64,000 nucleotides of DNA from Malania oleifera (Eukaryota; Streptophyta; Magnoliopsida; Santalales; Ximeniaceae), in the NCBI RefSeq assembly GCF_029873635.1, contig NC_080418.1:8752562-8816561 (forward strand), in the 5' to 3' direction. The translations under genes were made by a program, and so were the position numbers. Positions 46,501 through 56,330 of this stretch are shown here, piece by piece (position 1 is the stretch's first letter; the number at the start of each line of letters is the position of its first letter). A model generated the notes under the pieces. That model was not told the origin of the DNA, made no database searches, and saw only the letters and a list, made by a program, of their open reading frames with translations.

Positions 46501-49095
46501 AGAGGGAAGTTGCAAAATGATGCAGTGGATTCTCTCACAAGGGCCGATAAGGGTTTGCAATTTGTTCCTCCAGCATCAGCACCTATTTCTAGTAATTCTG
46601 TGCAGATTGCCCAATCCAAAGGACAAATTCCTGGGAGTGAAGGGGGCAGTTTACAGACTCCTCCTTTTAGTAGAGATACTCTACATCATCAGGAAAGGAA
46701 TATGCCTCAAGGTCCCGGTGTTGACGAGTACAGAGGCTTTCCTCCACCTGGTCAGGCACAAGGCAAGGGTTTTGCGCACCCTTCTCATTCTGTTCCGCAT
46801 ACTGATCCAGGAAGGCATCAGCTGCCACCAATGCCTTATGGGCCTTCTCATCAGCAGAGGCCAGATGCATCCTTAATGTTGCCAGTGCCTCCCCAGGGAC
46901 CCCTACATCAAGCTCAGGTTCCTTTGCAGCCTCCCATGCAGCTAAGGCCTCATGGCCCAGGGCCTTTATCCCAACCAGGACAGCCTTTCCCTCCACCTGA
47001 ACATTTGCAGCCCCCTCTGTTGAACCAACCTCATGGTCCTTTTCGTCCTGAAATCCCTCCTGGTGGTGGTTTCCCTAGTGGGGGCCCTGCACTACCACTT
47101 GGTAGGGGACCAGGTCATATGGGTCCTAACCAGAGAAACTTTGAACCACGGTCTATTACTCCTCAAGGGCCTTACAATCAAGGTCATATGCCCCCTCCCC
47201 ATGCTGGGGCGCCTAGGACATCTCAAGGTGAGCTTGTGGGAGGTCCACCATTTGGGGGACCACCACCTCGCGGCTCATTTGATTCCCCTGGTGTGATGAT
47301 GGCGAGACCACCTCAGCATGGTCCTGATGCTCATGCGGGGCTGCAGCGTCCTACAAACCCAATGGAAGCAGAAATGTTTCCAAATCAGAGGCCTGGTTAC
47401 TTTGACAGCAGACATTCTGATTCACACCTTCCTGGGTCTTTGGAAAGGGGTCCAATTGGGCTTAGTAAAATGAATGGACCTTCCGGCCCCGACTCCTCAT
47501 CTGCACTTGGGTTAAGGAATGGGAGATTCAAGCCTCTGCCAGAGGACCATGTGAATTCCTTCCCAATGGAACCTAATCGCCGTGTCAGTGATAGAGTGGA
47601 GTATGAAGATGACCTTCGGCAATTTCCTAGGCCATCTAATTTGGATATGGAGCCTGGTCTAAAAAGTACTGGTAACATTTCCTCATTGAGGCCTGTTGAC
47701 AGGGGTCCACATGGGTTGGGCATGGATGCTGCACTCAGGCCTCTTGAGAAGGCACCCCATGGATTCAATTATGATGGTGTAGTGAAATTAGATTCTAATG
47801 CAAGCACTGGCCCTCCCAGATTCCATCCTCCTTTCCATCCTAGTGGTACGTTGCATCCCAATGATGCTGGGGAAAGATCTCGTCCTCTTGATATTGGTGG
47901 GAGAGTAGATCATCCTTACTCTCGTCCTGATTTTCTTGAACAAGTTCCTGGATTTGGTAGGCATCATGTGGATGGGAGAAGCCCTGCTAGAGAATACCCT
48001 GGTGCTCCCTCACGTGGATTTGGAGGGCTCACTGGTGCTGTTGGCAATCGTTCTGGAACAGATGATGTTGATGGCCGGGAATCTGGTCGATTTGGGGAAG
48101 GATCCAAACCTTTCAACCTATCATTAGATCCAATAGGCAATACATTTAACGAAAGTAGGTATGCAGGTTTGCCCAGCCGTATGCGCAGAAGTGATTTGGA
48201 TGGCCCTGGGAATTTGCGTACGGGTGAGCATTTCCCACCTGGTCCTCACAGCCACTTGAGGAATAGTGACTCCCTTGGCCAAGATAGTTTGCCCAGTCAT
48301 TTACGGAGGGGTGAACATTTTGGTCCCCGTAACTTGCCCAGTCATTTGCGTTTGGGAGAACCAGCTGGCTTCGGGGCCTTTCCTGGTCATGCACAGGTAG
48401 ATCTCCCTGGGATTGGTAACTTTCCTCAGAATGTGCCTTTTGGTGAATCATTTAGAGGGGGCAACAAGCCAAATCATCCTCGTCTTGGTGAGCCTGGATT
48501 TAGGAGCAGCTATTCCCTCCAGGGATTCTCAAATGACAGTGGATTTTTCAAAGTGAGCATTAATGTTTGCGTGTATTATATTTATAATGTTCTTTTCTGT
48601 GTTATGTGCAAGTCTTCCTAAGTATGTAATTGTGATTACAGTTTTTATTTTTTTTGATATGTGGAAGCCTGCTGGTGAGAGTTGGGTTTTACTGTTCTTT
48701 TTTCATTGTGTTGATATTTTCAGGGTGACATGGAGCCTTTTGACAACTCAAGGAAGAGGAAGTCATCAAGCATGGGATGGTGCCGTATTTGCAAAGTTGA
48801 TTGTGAAACAGTTGAGGGTCTGGACCTGCATTCTCAAACTAGGGAGCACCAAAAGATGGCTATGGACATGGTCCTAAGCATCAAGCAACAGAATGCAAAG
48901 AAACATAAGTAAGTTGTACTGAGTCCATTCTTGCTCTTTTACAATTCAGAATTTTAGATTTATTTGCCATAACGCTCTTGTTATTTGTGCGCTATATTTG
49001 CTTCATCCTGTAGAACTTCCAATGACCATTCCTCACTTGAAGAGGCAAGCAAGTCTAGGAATGCCAGTTTGGATGGTCGTAGCAACAAGCATTGA
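43580..49095 (+). CDS. RING/TRAF-type zinc-finger, Pro/Gln-rich protein with C-terminal C2H2 finger (1682 aa)
   Basis: Five coding exons with GT-AG introns: 43580-43786, 43884-44099, 44194-48552, 48724-48908, 49014-49095. The first three introns are phase 0 and the last phase 2; the joined frame is open to TGA at 49093. Residues 20-59 form a RING-like finger (CPVC, CTH, CKPC, CPYD, with Asp at the last ligand place as in many TRAF RINGs). Residues about 87-141 are a TRAF-type Cys/His segment (SGCTWQG, CNRCGIQIVHRQVQEHAQNCP). Residues about 200-730 are extremely Gln/Pro-rich; a Ser/Glu/Lys-rich acidic part follows, then a Gly/Pro/Arg-rich part with repeated SHLRxGEhF units near 1485-1530. RKRK at 1604-1607 may be nuclear targeting. 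Residues 1614-1636 form a C-x2-C-x12-H-x5-H finger of the U1/matrin type. A nuclear scaffold or RNA/chromatin role is inferred only. It may be named osa-like in automated annotation because of its composition. Confidence 0.9.
44194..48552 (+). other. very long third coding exon (4359 bp)
   Basis: Bounded by an acceptor TTAATTATAG and a donor AAAGTGAGC. It codes for residues 142-1594. If the donor were not used the frame would continue only to 48621, adding a short tail and losing the C2H2 finger, so an intron-retention product is possible. CAG/CCT-rich codons make the complementary strand open over long stretches. Confidence 0.85.
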
Positions 49096-49835
49096 GTTAT
49101 GGCGGTGTACTACAGTGTTGACTGAAGTGATTTTGTTGCTGCCTTGGGATCAGATTTTCCTTCGGTATTGTTGCATTTAGTGATATATAGGCGATTCACC
49201 CTTATGTCTCTTTTCTGCTTGCGGGATGTTTTATGTTACCTTTGTCCTTTCAGGTTGCTGCCATGTTAAGGGAGATGGTTTTTGGAACTGAACTTTCAGT
49301 GGCAGTTAAGTTTGTTTTTTTAAATGATTTTGGCATCTTTATATTGCAATGGGATAATTTTGTGTCAACATCCGTATTCCTACATAAGACTGTATTTGTT
49401 ATCATGTGATCAAGTAAAATCCAAACCTTTTATGCAACAATGTGGCGCTTGGATTTAGGTGACGTCGAAATCTTCGAGTGATGACTTGGAATGTTCCAAA
49501 GAGCACCTTGAGTTAAATTTGGATGTTCATACTGGTTTTAGAATGAGCAGCTTTTCTATCAAGTGTGTTGCTGGTTTGTGCTGTTGTCAGAATGCTCCAA
49601 TTTTGCTCACTATTTTTTAATAATTTTTATAAAGCTTCCTCCCCATCCTTTCAAAATTACTGGCCTTTTATAAACAGTAAAAGAATGAAAAGAGATCACT
49701 TGCTGCTTTACCTTTTCTTTTGGTTATATTGGTTTTCTATTTTAAGGTCGTTGGCCCCCAAATAAGTAGTAAAAAAATGGAAAGAGATCACCTATTGCTT
49801 CACCTTTTCTCTTGGTTATTGGTATGCTATTTTAA
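49096..49835 (+). other. 3' untranslated region and following spacer
   Basis: T-rich sequence after the stop, with no AATAAA in good position that I could choose with confidence. The end of the transcript is uncertain. Two related blocks AAAAGAGATCACTTGCTGCTT and AAAGAGATCACCTATTGCTT (49690 and 49781) form a short direct repeat of about 90 bases. Confidence 0.4.
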
Positions 49836-49839
49836 GACC

Positions 49840-49995
49840 AAGTATGTCTGGTTGGTCATGGGTTTGAGTCCAAGGAAACAGCCTCTCTGCATAGAAGCAG
49901 GGGTAAGGCTGCACAGAGTGTGATGATTCTCCCCCTACCCTGGCAAAGCGGGGAGCCGTGTGGTCTGGGGCACCCAATTTTAAGGTGAAGTGTGA
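49840..49995 (+). mobile_element. SINE fragment, tRNA-derived
   Basis: GGTCATGGGTTTGAGTCC (from 49855) is a B-box region, followed by GGAAACAGCCTCT, GGGTAAGGCTGC, and CGGGGAGCC, the order seen in the full SINE at 56132-56312 on the other strand. The A-box part is missing, so it is 5' truncated, and the 3' half is diverged. Confidence 0.65.
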
Positions 49996-50176
49996 TTTGT
50001 TTGTTTGAATATGAAATCTCTTGCACCATATGCAAATCTTGGACTCCTTGGTGCGTTTTAGAGGTTGTTCCAATCCTTTTTCCTTGCATGGATGATAGGG
50101 ACTTAAGAACTCACTACTTTTTGGACATGTTCAGACAATCCTGGTTTGAACATTGTAGTTGAAACTGAAACCATAA

Positions 50177-50622
50177 TGATGTAGGATCTCGTGAATAATA
50201 GGTGATCCATATCTCATTTAAAATTTAAAAATTAGGAATTTTTTTTTTTAAATTGGTGAATTTAGATATTTCAGAAGTTTGAGTTAATATAGGGTTATTT
50301 TGTGTATTTTAGTATTTTAAGGTTATTTTATAACTATTTGTTTTAGTGTCGTTGACTCGTAATGTTGGGTGTATGATTGCTTGTATTGTATTAAACAGTT
50401 ATTGTTTGAATTCATTATCAGTTTCCAGAATTGGTTTTCCTCTCCCTCTTTTATTTTTCTTCTTTCTCATCTTCTTTCTTTCTTCTGCTCATCCTTCCAT
50501 TCTCCTCTCTGTTTCTCTCTGTTTTCTGTTTCTATTCTGTTATTCCTGCAGCAGTGTCTCTTCTTCTCCCTTCTTTTTACTTCCCTCTCTAGTACTATAC
50601 CTTAATTCTTTCTCTTTCTTCA
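50177..50622 (+). repeat. 5' LTR of the non-autonomous element
   Basis: 446 bp. The CT-rich tail at 50440-50600 is longer than in the partner, explaining most of the length difference. Confidence 0.75.
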
Positions 50623-50623
50623 T

Positions 50624-50635
50624 TGGTATCAGAGC
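50624..50635 (+). other. primer-binding site, initiator tRNA-Met type
   Basis: TGGTATCAGAGC, one base inside the LTR end, followed by AAACC. This is the only such site on the plus strand in the window. Confidence 0.88.
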
Positions 50636-52503
50636 AAACCTGATCGCCAACATTCTTCCTCTATAACTGATCTGCCATCAATGTTCTAACTCCAATCTCT
50701 TCTGAAGAATCAACTGAAAATTCAAATCACAACCATGGAATTGCCGCAATTCTTCCACTTCCTACCAACATTATTAAGAGAATTTCAGTAAGTTATGTGA
50801 AGTAATCAAGGAAATCACGAAGTCGAAGCACTCTTCATCTATCTGCAACTTTTAAATTACTTCTGTGCTCCTCAATTTTGAGCTCCAATTTTTTGACATC
50901 AATTTGCAACAATATTACCACAATTGGAGACAGACAAATCTGAAAAAGTCCCTCCCTAAAATTTTCCTCCTTCTGATGAGCAGTGCGGCCCCATGCACAC
51001 CTGAAGACCACCAATACCATCATTTTTCTGCCTTGCTGGAGTTACTTTGACATACCACCACCAATGGCATAGGCCGCACCTCTCGATCTACTTCCAGCTG
51101 GAAGATCATATCTGGTTAACCAGTGGTGCTTGCACCCCACTCGCTGGTGACATGCTGCGAAATAGTGGTGGATTCTCCTGCAACTTCCAGAACTGCATGG
51201 AATTGATTGTTGAGGCAATATTTTTGGATTTCTTGCAATATTTCAACTTGGCTTTGTGATGCATAATGCGATGCAAATTTTCATGTTTGGAGGATGATTT
51301 AAGTTTGCCAGCATTCAGACTGGGGCTCAGTTTTGATATTTTGAGATACACTGCAATAAATTAGACTTGTGAGATTTCGACGCTGATTTGATAAAACCCA
51401 ACTTGGAGTGTTCAATATATATTTTTGAGGGGGAACTCAGCAATGTCTACTCTTAAAGGCAGGTTTAATTTGGATATTTTTTTATGGGAATTTATGCAGC
51501 ACATTCAGAATTGTTGTTGAGAAATTGGAGAAACTAAAAGCTAGGAGGTCATCATTTTTAATATTCTGCAAGATATGAATTTGGGAATTGTTTCATGGGC
51601 TTCTATGCTCTTGTCTTGAGGATATTGCTTGCTTCAATGGAAATTTGTCTGAGAGATAATTCATAGCTTGGCTATTTTATATGGTCATGATATTTACTTT
51701 TAAATGTATAGAGACACTGGAAATAAGAACAAGGTTTGCATGTTTAGATTTGTGGTCTATGCATCTGAGTGTTGGGATAGAATACAATACCATCAAAGAT
51801 AACACTGTAAAACTCAAGCCACTGTCTTTTGGTTTAGAGTGAAAAAATTGTTTATATGAAAATTTTCTCAGGAATGTTGTGAAATCATCTTCTACTTGAG
51901 GGAGAAAGAGTTGTTGGTTTGAACGATGTGAGCTTCCAATCTCAAAACATACTATCAAGGATAAAACACAAATTGTTGTTTTTGTGGACTACACATGATC
52001 ATATAAAAAGGAATTTTCATTTGGACCTGACATGTTGTCATGGATTAGCATTTTGGAAATAAAAGCTCAACTGGTTGTGTGGATGCGGTAGACAACATGA
52101 TGCCAACCTTGTAGAGCAAGTGAATGCTATGGAGCAAAATATTCAAGTTATAGAAGAGTCCAAGGAGCAGGCAGCAAAATTCTATGTTAAAATTGGGATT
52201 TGAATTCAAAGCACGAGCTCTTTAGAGAATGAAATTGTTGAATCTTGTGATAAGTTTTGTGACACATAGGTCTCAAGCGTTAAAGCATCGTCCCATGTGT
52301 GACAATTCTCCATCTATCGACTTTATTGGATTGGAATCTTGAAGGGGATTTCAATAATTTTGTTGATATTTTGTGTGTGTGAGCTGAGACAATGTGAGAC
52401 TACAATGTGAGACTACAAGTTGAATGGCTCATGGATATATATTCCTTCTTCTTGTTGTGCCATTGTAAAACTTGAGGTGGAGTTTTCTCTTACATGGGGA
52501 TTT
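50636..52503. other. interior of the non-autonomous element
   Basis: No open frame over about 95 codons and no gag, protease, integrase or RT motif. An acidic stretch readable near 52110-52190 (MEQNIQVIEESKEQAAKFY, after one frame choice) resembles the coiled-coil style of a gag tail but is too short to call. Confidence 0.5.
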
Positions 52504-52860
52504 TGATGGATGATTGCTTTTGGATAGTTTTTATTTTGTTTGAAGATTTAAAATTTTGAGAATTTTGTTTTTAGTTAGTAAATCTGGATATTTTAAAATT
52601 TTAGGTAAGGGTTATTTTGTGTATTTTAAGAACTTTGAGGTTATTTTGTTATTATTTGTTTTAATTGTTATTTAGGTGTTCCAAGTACTTTGTTAGTATT
52701 CTATTAGACAGTTAATATTTGAATTCAGAATTGGTTTCAACAACTGATTCCCCCTCCCTCTTCCCCAAAAAAACTTTTTTGGGCAACCCTCCCCCACTTC
52801 TCTACTTTCCCCTCCTTCCTTCTTCCCCTCTCTTTCTGTTTCTCCCTCTGTTCTGTCTCA
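52504..52860 (+). repeat. 3' LTR of the non-autonomous element
   Basis: 357 bp, the pair of 50177-50622, preceded by ACATGGGGATTT as a weak polypurine tract. Confidence 0.72.
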
Positions 52861-52866
52861 CCAAGG

Positions 52867-53690
52867 CATAATCGGTTTCATTCAATTTGATTTTGTCCAA
52901 AAATGAGAACCAAATCAATGTTATTGGTTTAAAAAAAATTTTTAACTGAAAACCGGTGGTTCAGAAATAATGAAAACTGTTGTAAATCAGTTTGGTTTGG
53001 TTTGATTTTTATTGGTTTTTGAAATGGTTATCAAATTTTTTTTCCCTTGCTGCATGTTCCTCGAGTCTTCTTTACTTTTTCCTCATGCCCACAGAGTGAC
53101 TCAAGTCAACAAAAAGATAAATACTTAAACTGGAGCAAGGAGCTTAGACAAGTCCAAGCATCGAGCACCGAGCAACACATGTATGGGCTTCAACCCTCCA
53201 CAAGGTGGACAATTGGGAGTCAGGGTTTTTTTTGTAAGAGTGAGGATGGCTCCTCTTTCCTCACATAGTCAACGTGGGACAAGCTAACTGCTGTTAGCAT
53301 TTCCAAGCTCATTGCCCATGGTCGCTGCCTCTTGCTTTGCTGGTTGTCCCACATTGACAAAATGCTGAATGGGAGAGCCTTGCTCTATAACTACTTAAAT
53401 CTCTTGTCCTTCAACATTCCTATTAATTGAGAAAATTAAACAGTGCTAAATAGAGATAATAATTAATTATTAATACACTTATTTTAATATTAAAAGAACA
53501 AATTTGTATAATACGGTTTTTTGGTTTGCTTTCACAAGAAAACTGAAACTAAAAATCAATTGTTTTATAAAATTCAAAACTGGAACTGAAACCGAAAACT
53601 TAAAAAACTGAACCAAAATGTAAAGTAGTTTGGTTTCGGTCCAATTTTTGGTTTTGCTGTAATTTTTGTACACCCTTGGTTTCTGGAGTA
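52867..53690. mobile_element. foldback-like repeat of GGTTTGGTTT words with an unrelated middle
   Basis: The left part (52867-53040) and right part (53510-53690) carry CGGTTT, TTTGGTTTGG, GAACCAAA and ACTGAACC words in both orientations, like the segment at 34433-34945. The middle (about 53045-53430) contains GTGGGACAAGC and TTGTCCCACATTGAC in opposite orientation about 90 bases apart, a motif pair common in plant intergenic repeats. The class is not established. Confidence 0.4.
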
Positions 53691-56113
53691 TCTTAGGGGC
53701 AGAAGCATAATTGTGTTTTCCAGGTGTTAGAGATGTTTTAATGATTTTTTATGTTACCTGGAAAAATTTTTAGAGTTCTTGGTGAATGCCGTCCTAGGAT
53801 TAGTGACTGCAGACTTGTGTATGAGTGGTTGTTAGAAATGTTGTTTTCTTTTAATTTCTAAAATTTGAATAGTTGAATGATGAGAACTAGCATTAATGCT
53901 TTCTTATGGCCATGTGAGTTTCATGGTTGCGGCGAGTGGACTTCTCACTAACGGCAGGTGCATCTTCTTGGTGCGTTTCTTTCTCTGTCCTCTTCCTTCC
54001 TTTTAACTTCAGATTTTGATACGACCCAAATTCAGCAACTTCCCCAATGATAAGACCCAGGTCAAAGCTCACAATCTTCCACAAGTTTAGAACCAAAAAG
54101 GCCTTTTAAACTTGTTTCTGTCCTTGGTAGAGTTCATAGGCCAAATTTTTGGCTTACCGGCTGCAAAACCCCCTTGAGTTCCAAGATTCTGCCTCGGATT
54201 TCATCCTCTAAAACAATAATTAGGACTGTAACTGTTCGTCACCCACGTCTCTTTCTTACAAACTTAGGTCCATTTTGAACTAGGGAAACGTTAAGGTTTG
54301 TTTGGGAGTATGTATTTATAAGTTGTAACCTTGGGATTTGGATGAAACTCAATGTAATTTTGTATGATATTTTGTCCATGTCCACAAAAATCCAAATTCC
54401 CAAGGCCTGGAATGCAACATGCAGGGTAAGGAAAATAAAAGAAAGTAGTAAGAAATGCGCCTTAACATGATTGGTTATCAAGGAAAATGAGGGAGAAATT
54501 ACAATGTTAGTAATCAATGAATGAAATTTGTTTTTCGCATCATTAACTCTTGAATTTTCTTAATTTTAAATCATATTTCTGATAAAATTTCATTTTCAAT
54601 AGTATTTGAAGTAGAGAGAAAATACAACAGAAAATGGATTTCCTTATTTTCTTTTATTTCTCCCCTCAAACAAAGTTCCTGATCCAAGGGAAGCCTAAAC
54701 CTATTTTCAGCTTTATTAACATCTAAAATCCTTATCAGATTCTGATCTCTAGATCTAGTTTATTTCCTGTTGGTTGTTCTGCCTTACCAGTTGTAGAGGT
54801 ACTCTTTTGTATGTAGTAGTGGGATCCCAATGCGACCCATATCTGAAGATAATATCTTTTGATGCGCATATAGGAAAGGATGGAGAACAGTGTCACTAAC
54901 ATAGAAAGTAAAATCAGATGCGGTTGGGGATGGTGGGGGAAATTTTCACTTGTTCAAGAGGAAGATTAAACATTGTTGCCTAATTTCTTAGGTTATCCTT
55001 ATTTTTTTTGAAAGCATTAGTTTGCGATGGCTTTACATGTTTTCGTCTTCTACTGTCACTGGGCTGTAGTGATGATTTTGTGTATTGAAAGGTTTCTTGG
55101 TGATACTAGTTGCAAATTTTGACATTTGACATTGGTATCTCATGAATTGTGTTTAGGAAGTGGCATTCTTTTTGGCAGAGGATGAGTGCAAAAGTTGTCT
55201 AATATACACGGTAACTTGATTATGATTAAATCTTGGTGTTTTTAAAGTTACTTTCTTTAGTTTGTCCTTTTATTTGCAGTTGTAAGTCAAAAATACTGTT
55301 TTTCCCACGAATTATATTTATTTTTTTACCTTATTCTGAACCATGAATTTACATAGATGGCGCATATTGTGGTGATTAACTTAAACTTTGGGGAGCCAAG
55401 TTAATGGGTTTCACTCTTAATTTCTATTTCTCTTTAGTATGTTGGTAGGCAGCTGTTACTTTATCTGAGAAACATCCTTAATAGTCAGGAATATGAAATG
55501 AAAAAAAATTTGTGTTAGCCACGAATCAAGGTCTCTTGGGGATTCATAATAAATCATCTGCAGACATCAGCCTGCGCATACCCACTTTTGAGATAATTAG
55601 CTGTAACATGATATCACCAATTGATTAAATAAATAAAATATATATTCTAAAGCTGAATACATGAACTGGTGGTTGAACTTTATCTTCCCTTAATATGTTT
55701 TTAGTTAACGTGGGTTAAATTTTAATGACTTATGCTTTCATAATTATCATGATGATTCTTTTGGGTTTTGGGGGAACTGAGCAAATGGGAAATGGATGGG
55801 CTAGGGAGATTCTGGAACAAAAAAAATTGGCCTAAAAAAATTGTATATGTTAAAGGTATATATATTTTTAATAAAAAATATCGACAAGAAGCTTTAATAA
55901 AATATAGAATAATATTGCCCTTATACGTTTTCGTTTTTTGTGAGTATCATATTTCAAGCTTTCTAGATAATGTTTTTGAAAATAAATCTTGCTCGAGCAA
56001 TGCTCTGCAAACTTTGGGATTTCGTAGAAGTCGTGGTTTGCCACCTTGCAGATTTGGAAAGGTGGGGCGGGGATGCATGTGCAAGAACAAATGAAAAACA
56101 AAGGTAGTAATCT
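53691..56113. other. spacer, no gene seen
   Basis: AT-rich sequence with only short reading frames lacking motifs. Nothing beyond low-complexity runs was recognised. Confidence 0.5.
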
Positions 56114-56131
56114 ACAAGAACATAATTAGAT

Positions 56132-56312
56132 AAAGGGCAGCCCGGTGTACAAAGCTCGCGTGTATGTGGAATCCGGGGAAGGGGCGGACCACAATGGGTC
56201 TATAGTACGCAGACTTACCTTGCATTTTTGTAAAAGACTGTTTCCACGCCTCGAACCCGTGACATCCAGGTCACATAGCGATAACCTTACCGTTGCGCCT
56301 AAGCTCCCCTTC
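56132..56312 (-). mobile_element. full-length SINE, Au-like, with 18-bp target duplications
   Basis: ACAAGAACATAATTAGAT occurs on both sides (56114-56131 and 56313-56330) as a perfect 18-base target duplication. On the minus strand the body begins GAAGGGGAGCTTAGGCGCAAC and contains an A box (TTAGGCGCAACGG) and a B box (GGTTCGAGGC) as in tRNA-derived SINEs, then GGAAACAG, GGTAAGTCTGCGTAC and CACCGGGCTGCCCTTT. The layout and words match the plant Au SINE family as I know it. The preserved long duplication indicates a fairly recent insertion. Confidence 0.92.
56248..56257 (-). promoter_or_regulatory. RNA polymerase III B box of the SINE
   Basis: GGTTCGAGGC on the minus strand, the internal promoter element; the A box lies at about 56287-56300. 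Confidence 0.8.
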
Positions 56313-56330
56313 ACAAGAACATAATTAGAT

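Larger units (their letters stand above)
50177..52860 (+). mobile_element. non-autonomous LTR retrotransposon (LARD-like), no coding domain
   Basis: The two direct repeats 50177-50622 and 52504-52860 both start TGATG and share AGGGTTATTTTGTGTATTTTA, TTTGAATTCA and a CT-rich end finishing TTCA or CTCA. A primer-binding site TGGTATCAGAGC (50624-50635) follows the left repeat. The 1.87-kb interior has only short reading frames with no retroelement motif. CATAA precedes the element (50172-50176) and recurs at 52867-52871, six bases past the apparent right end, so the target duplication or exact right border is not settled. The LTRs differ a lot, so the insertion is old. Confidence 0.78.

Noticed and set aside
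48563-48877. Frame of 104 codons over intron 3 and exon 4
   Set aside because: It uses a different frame from the C2H2 finger and crosses the splice acceptor.
53047-53268. 73-codon frame in the middle of the foldback-like repeat
   Set aside because: No domain, and the region is repetitive with inverted TCCCACATTG words.
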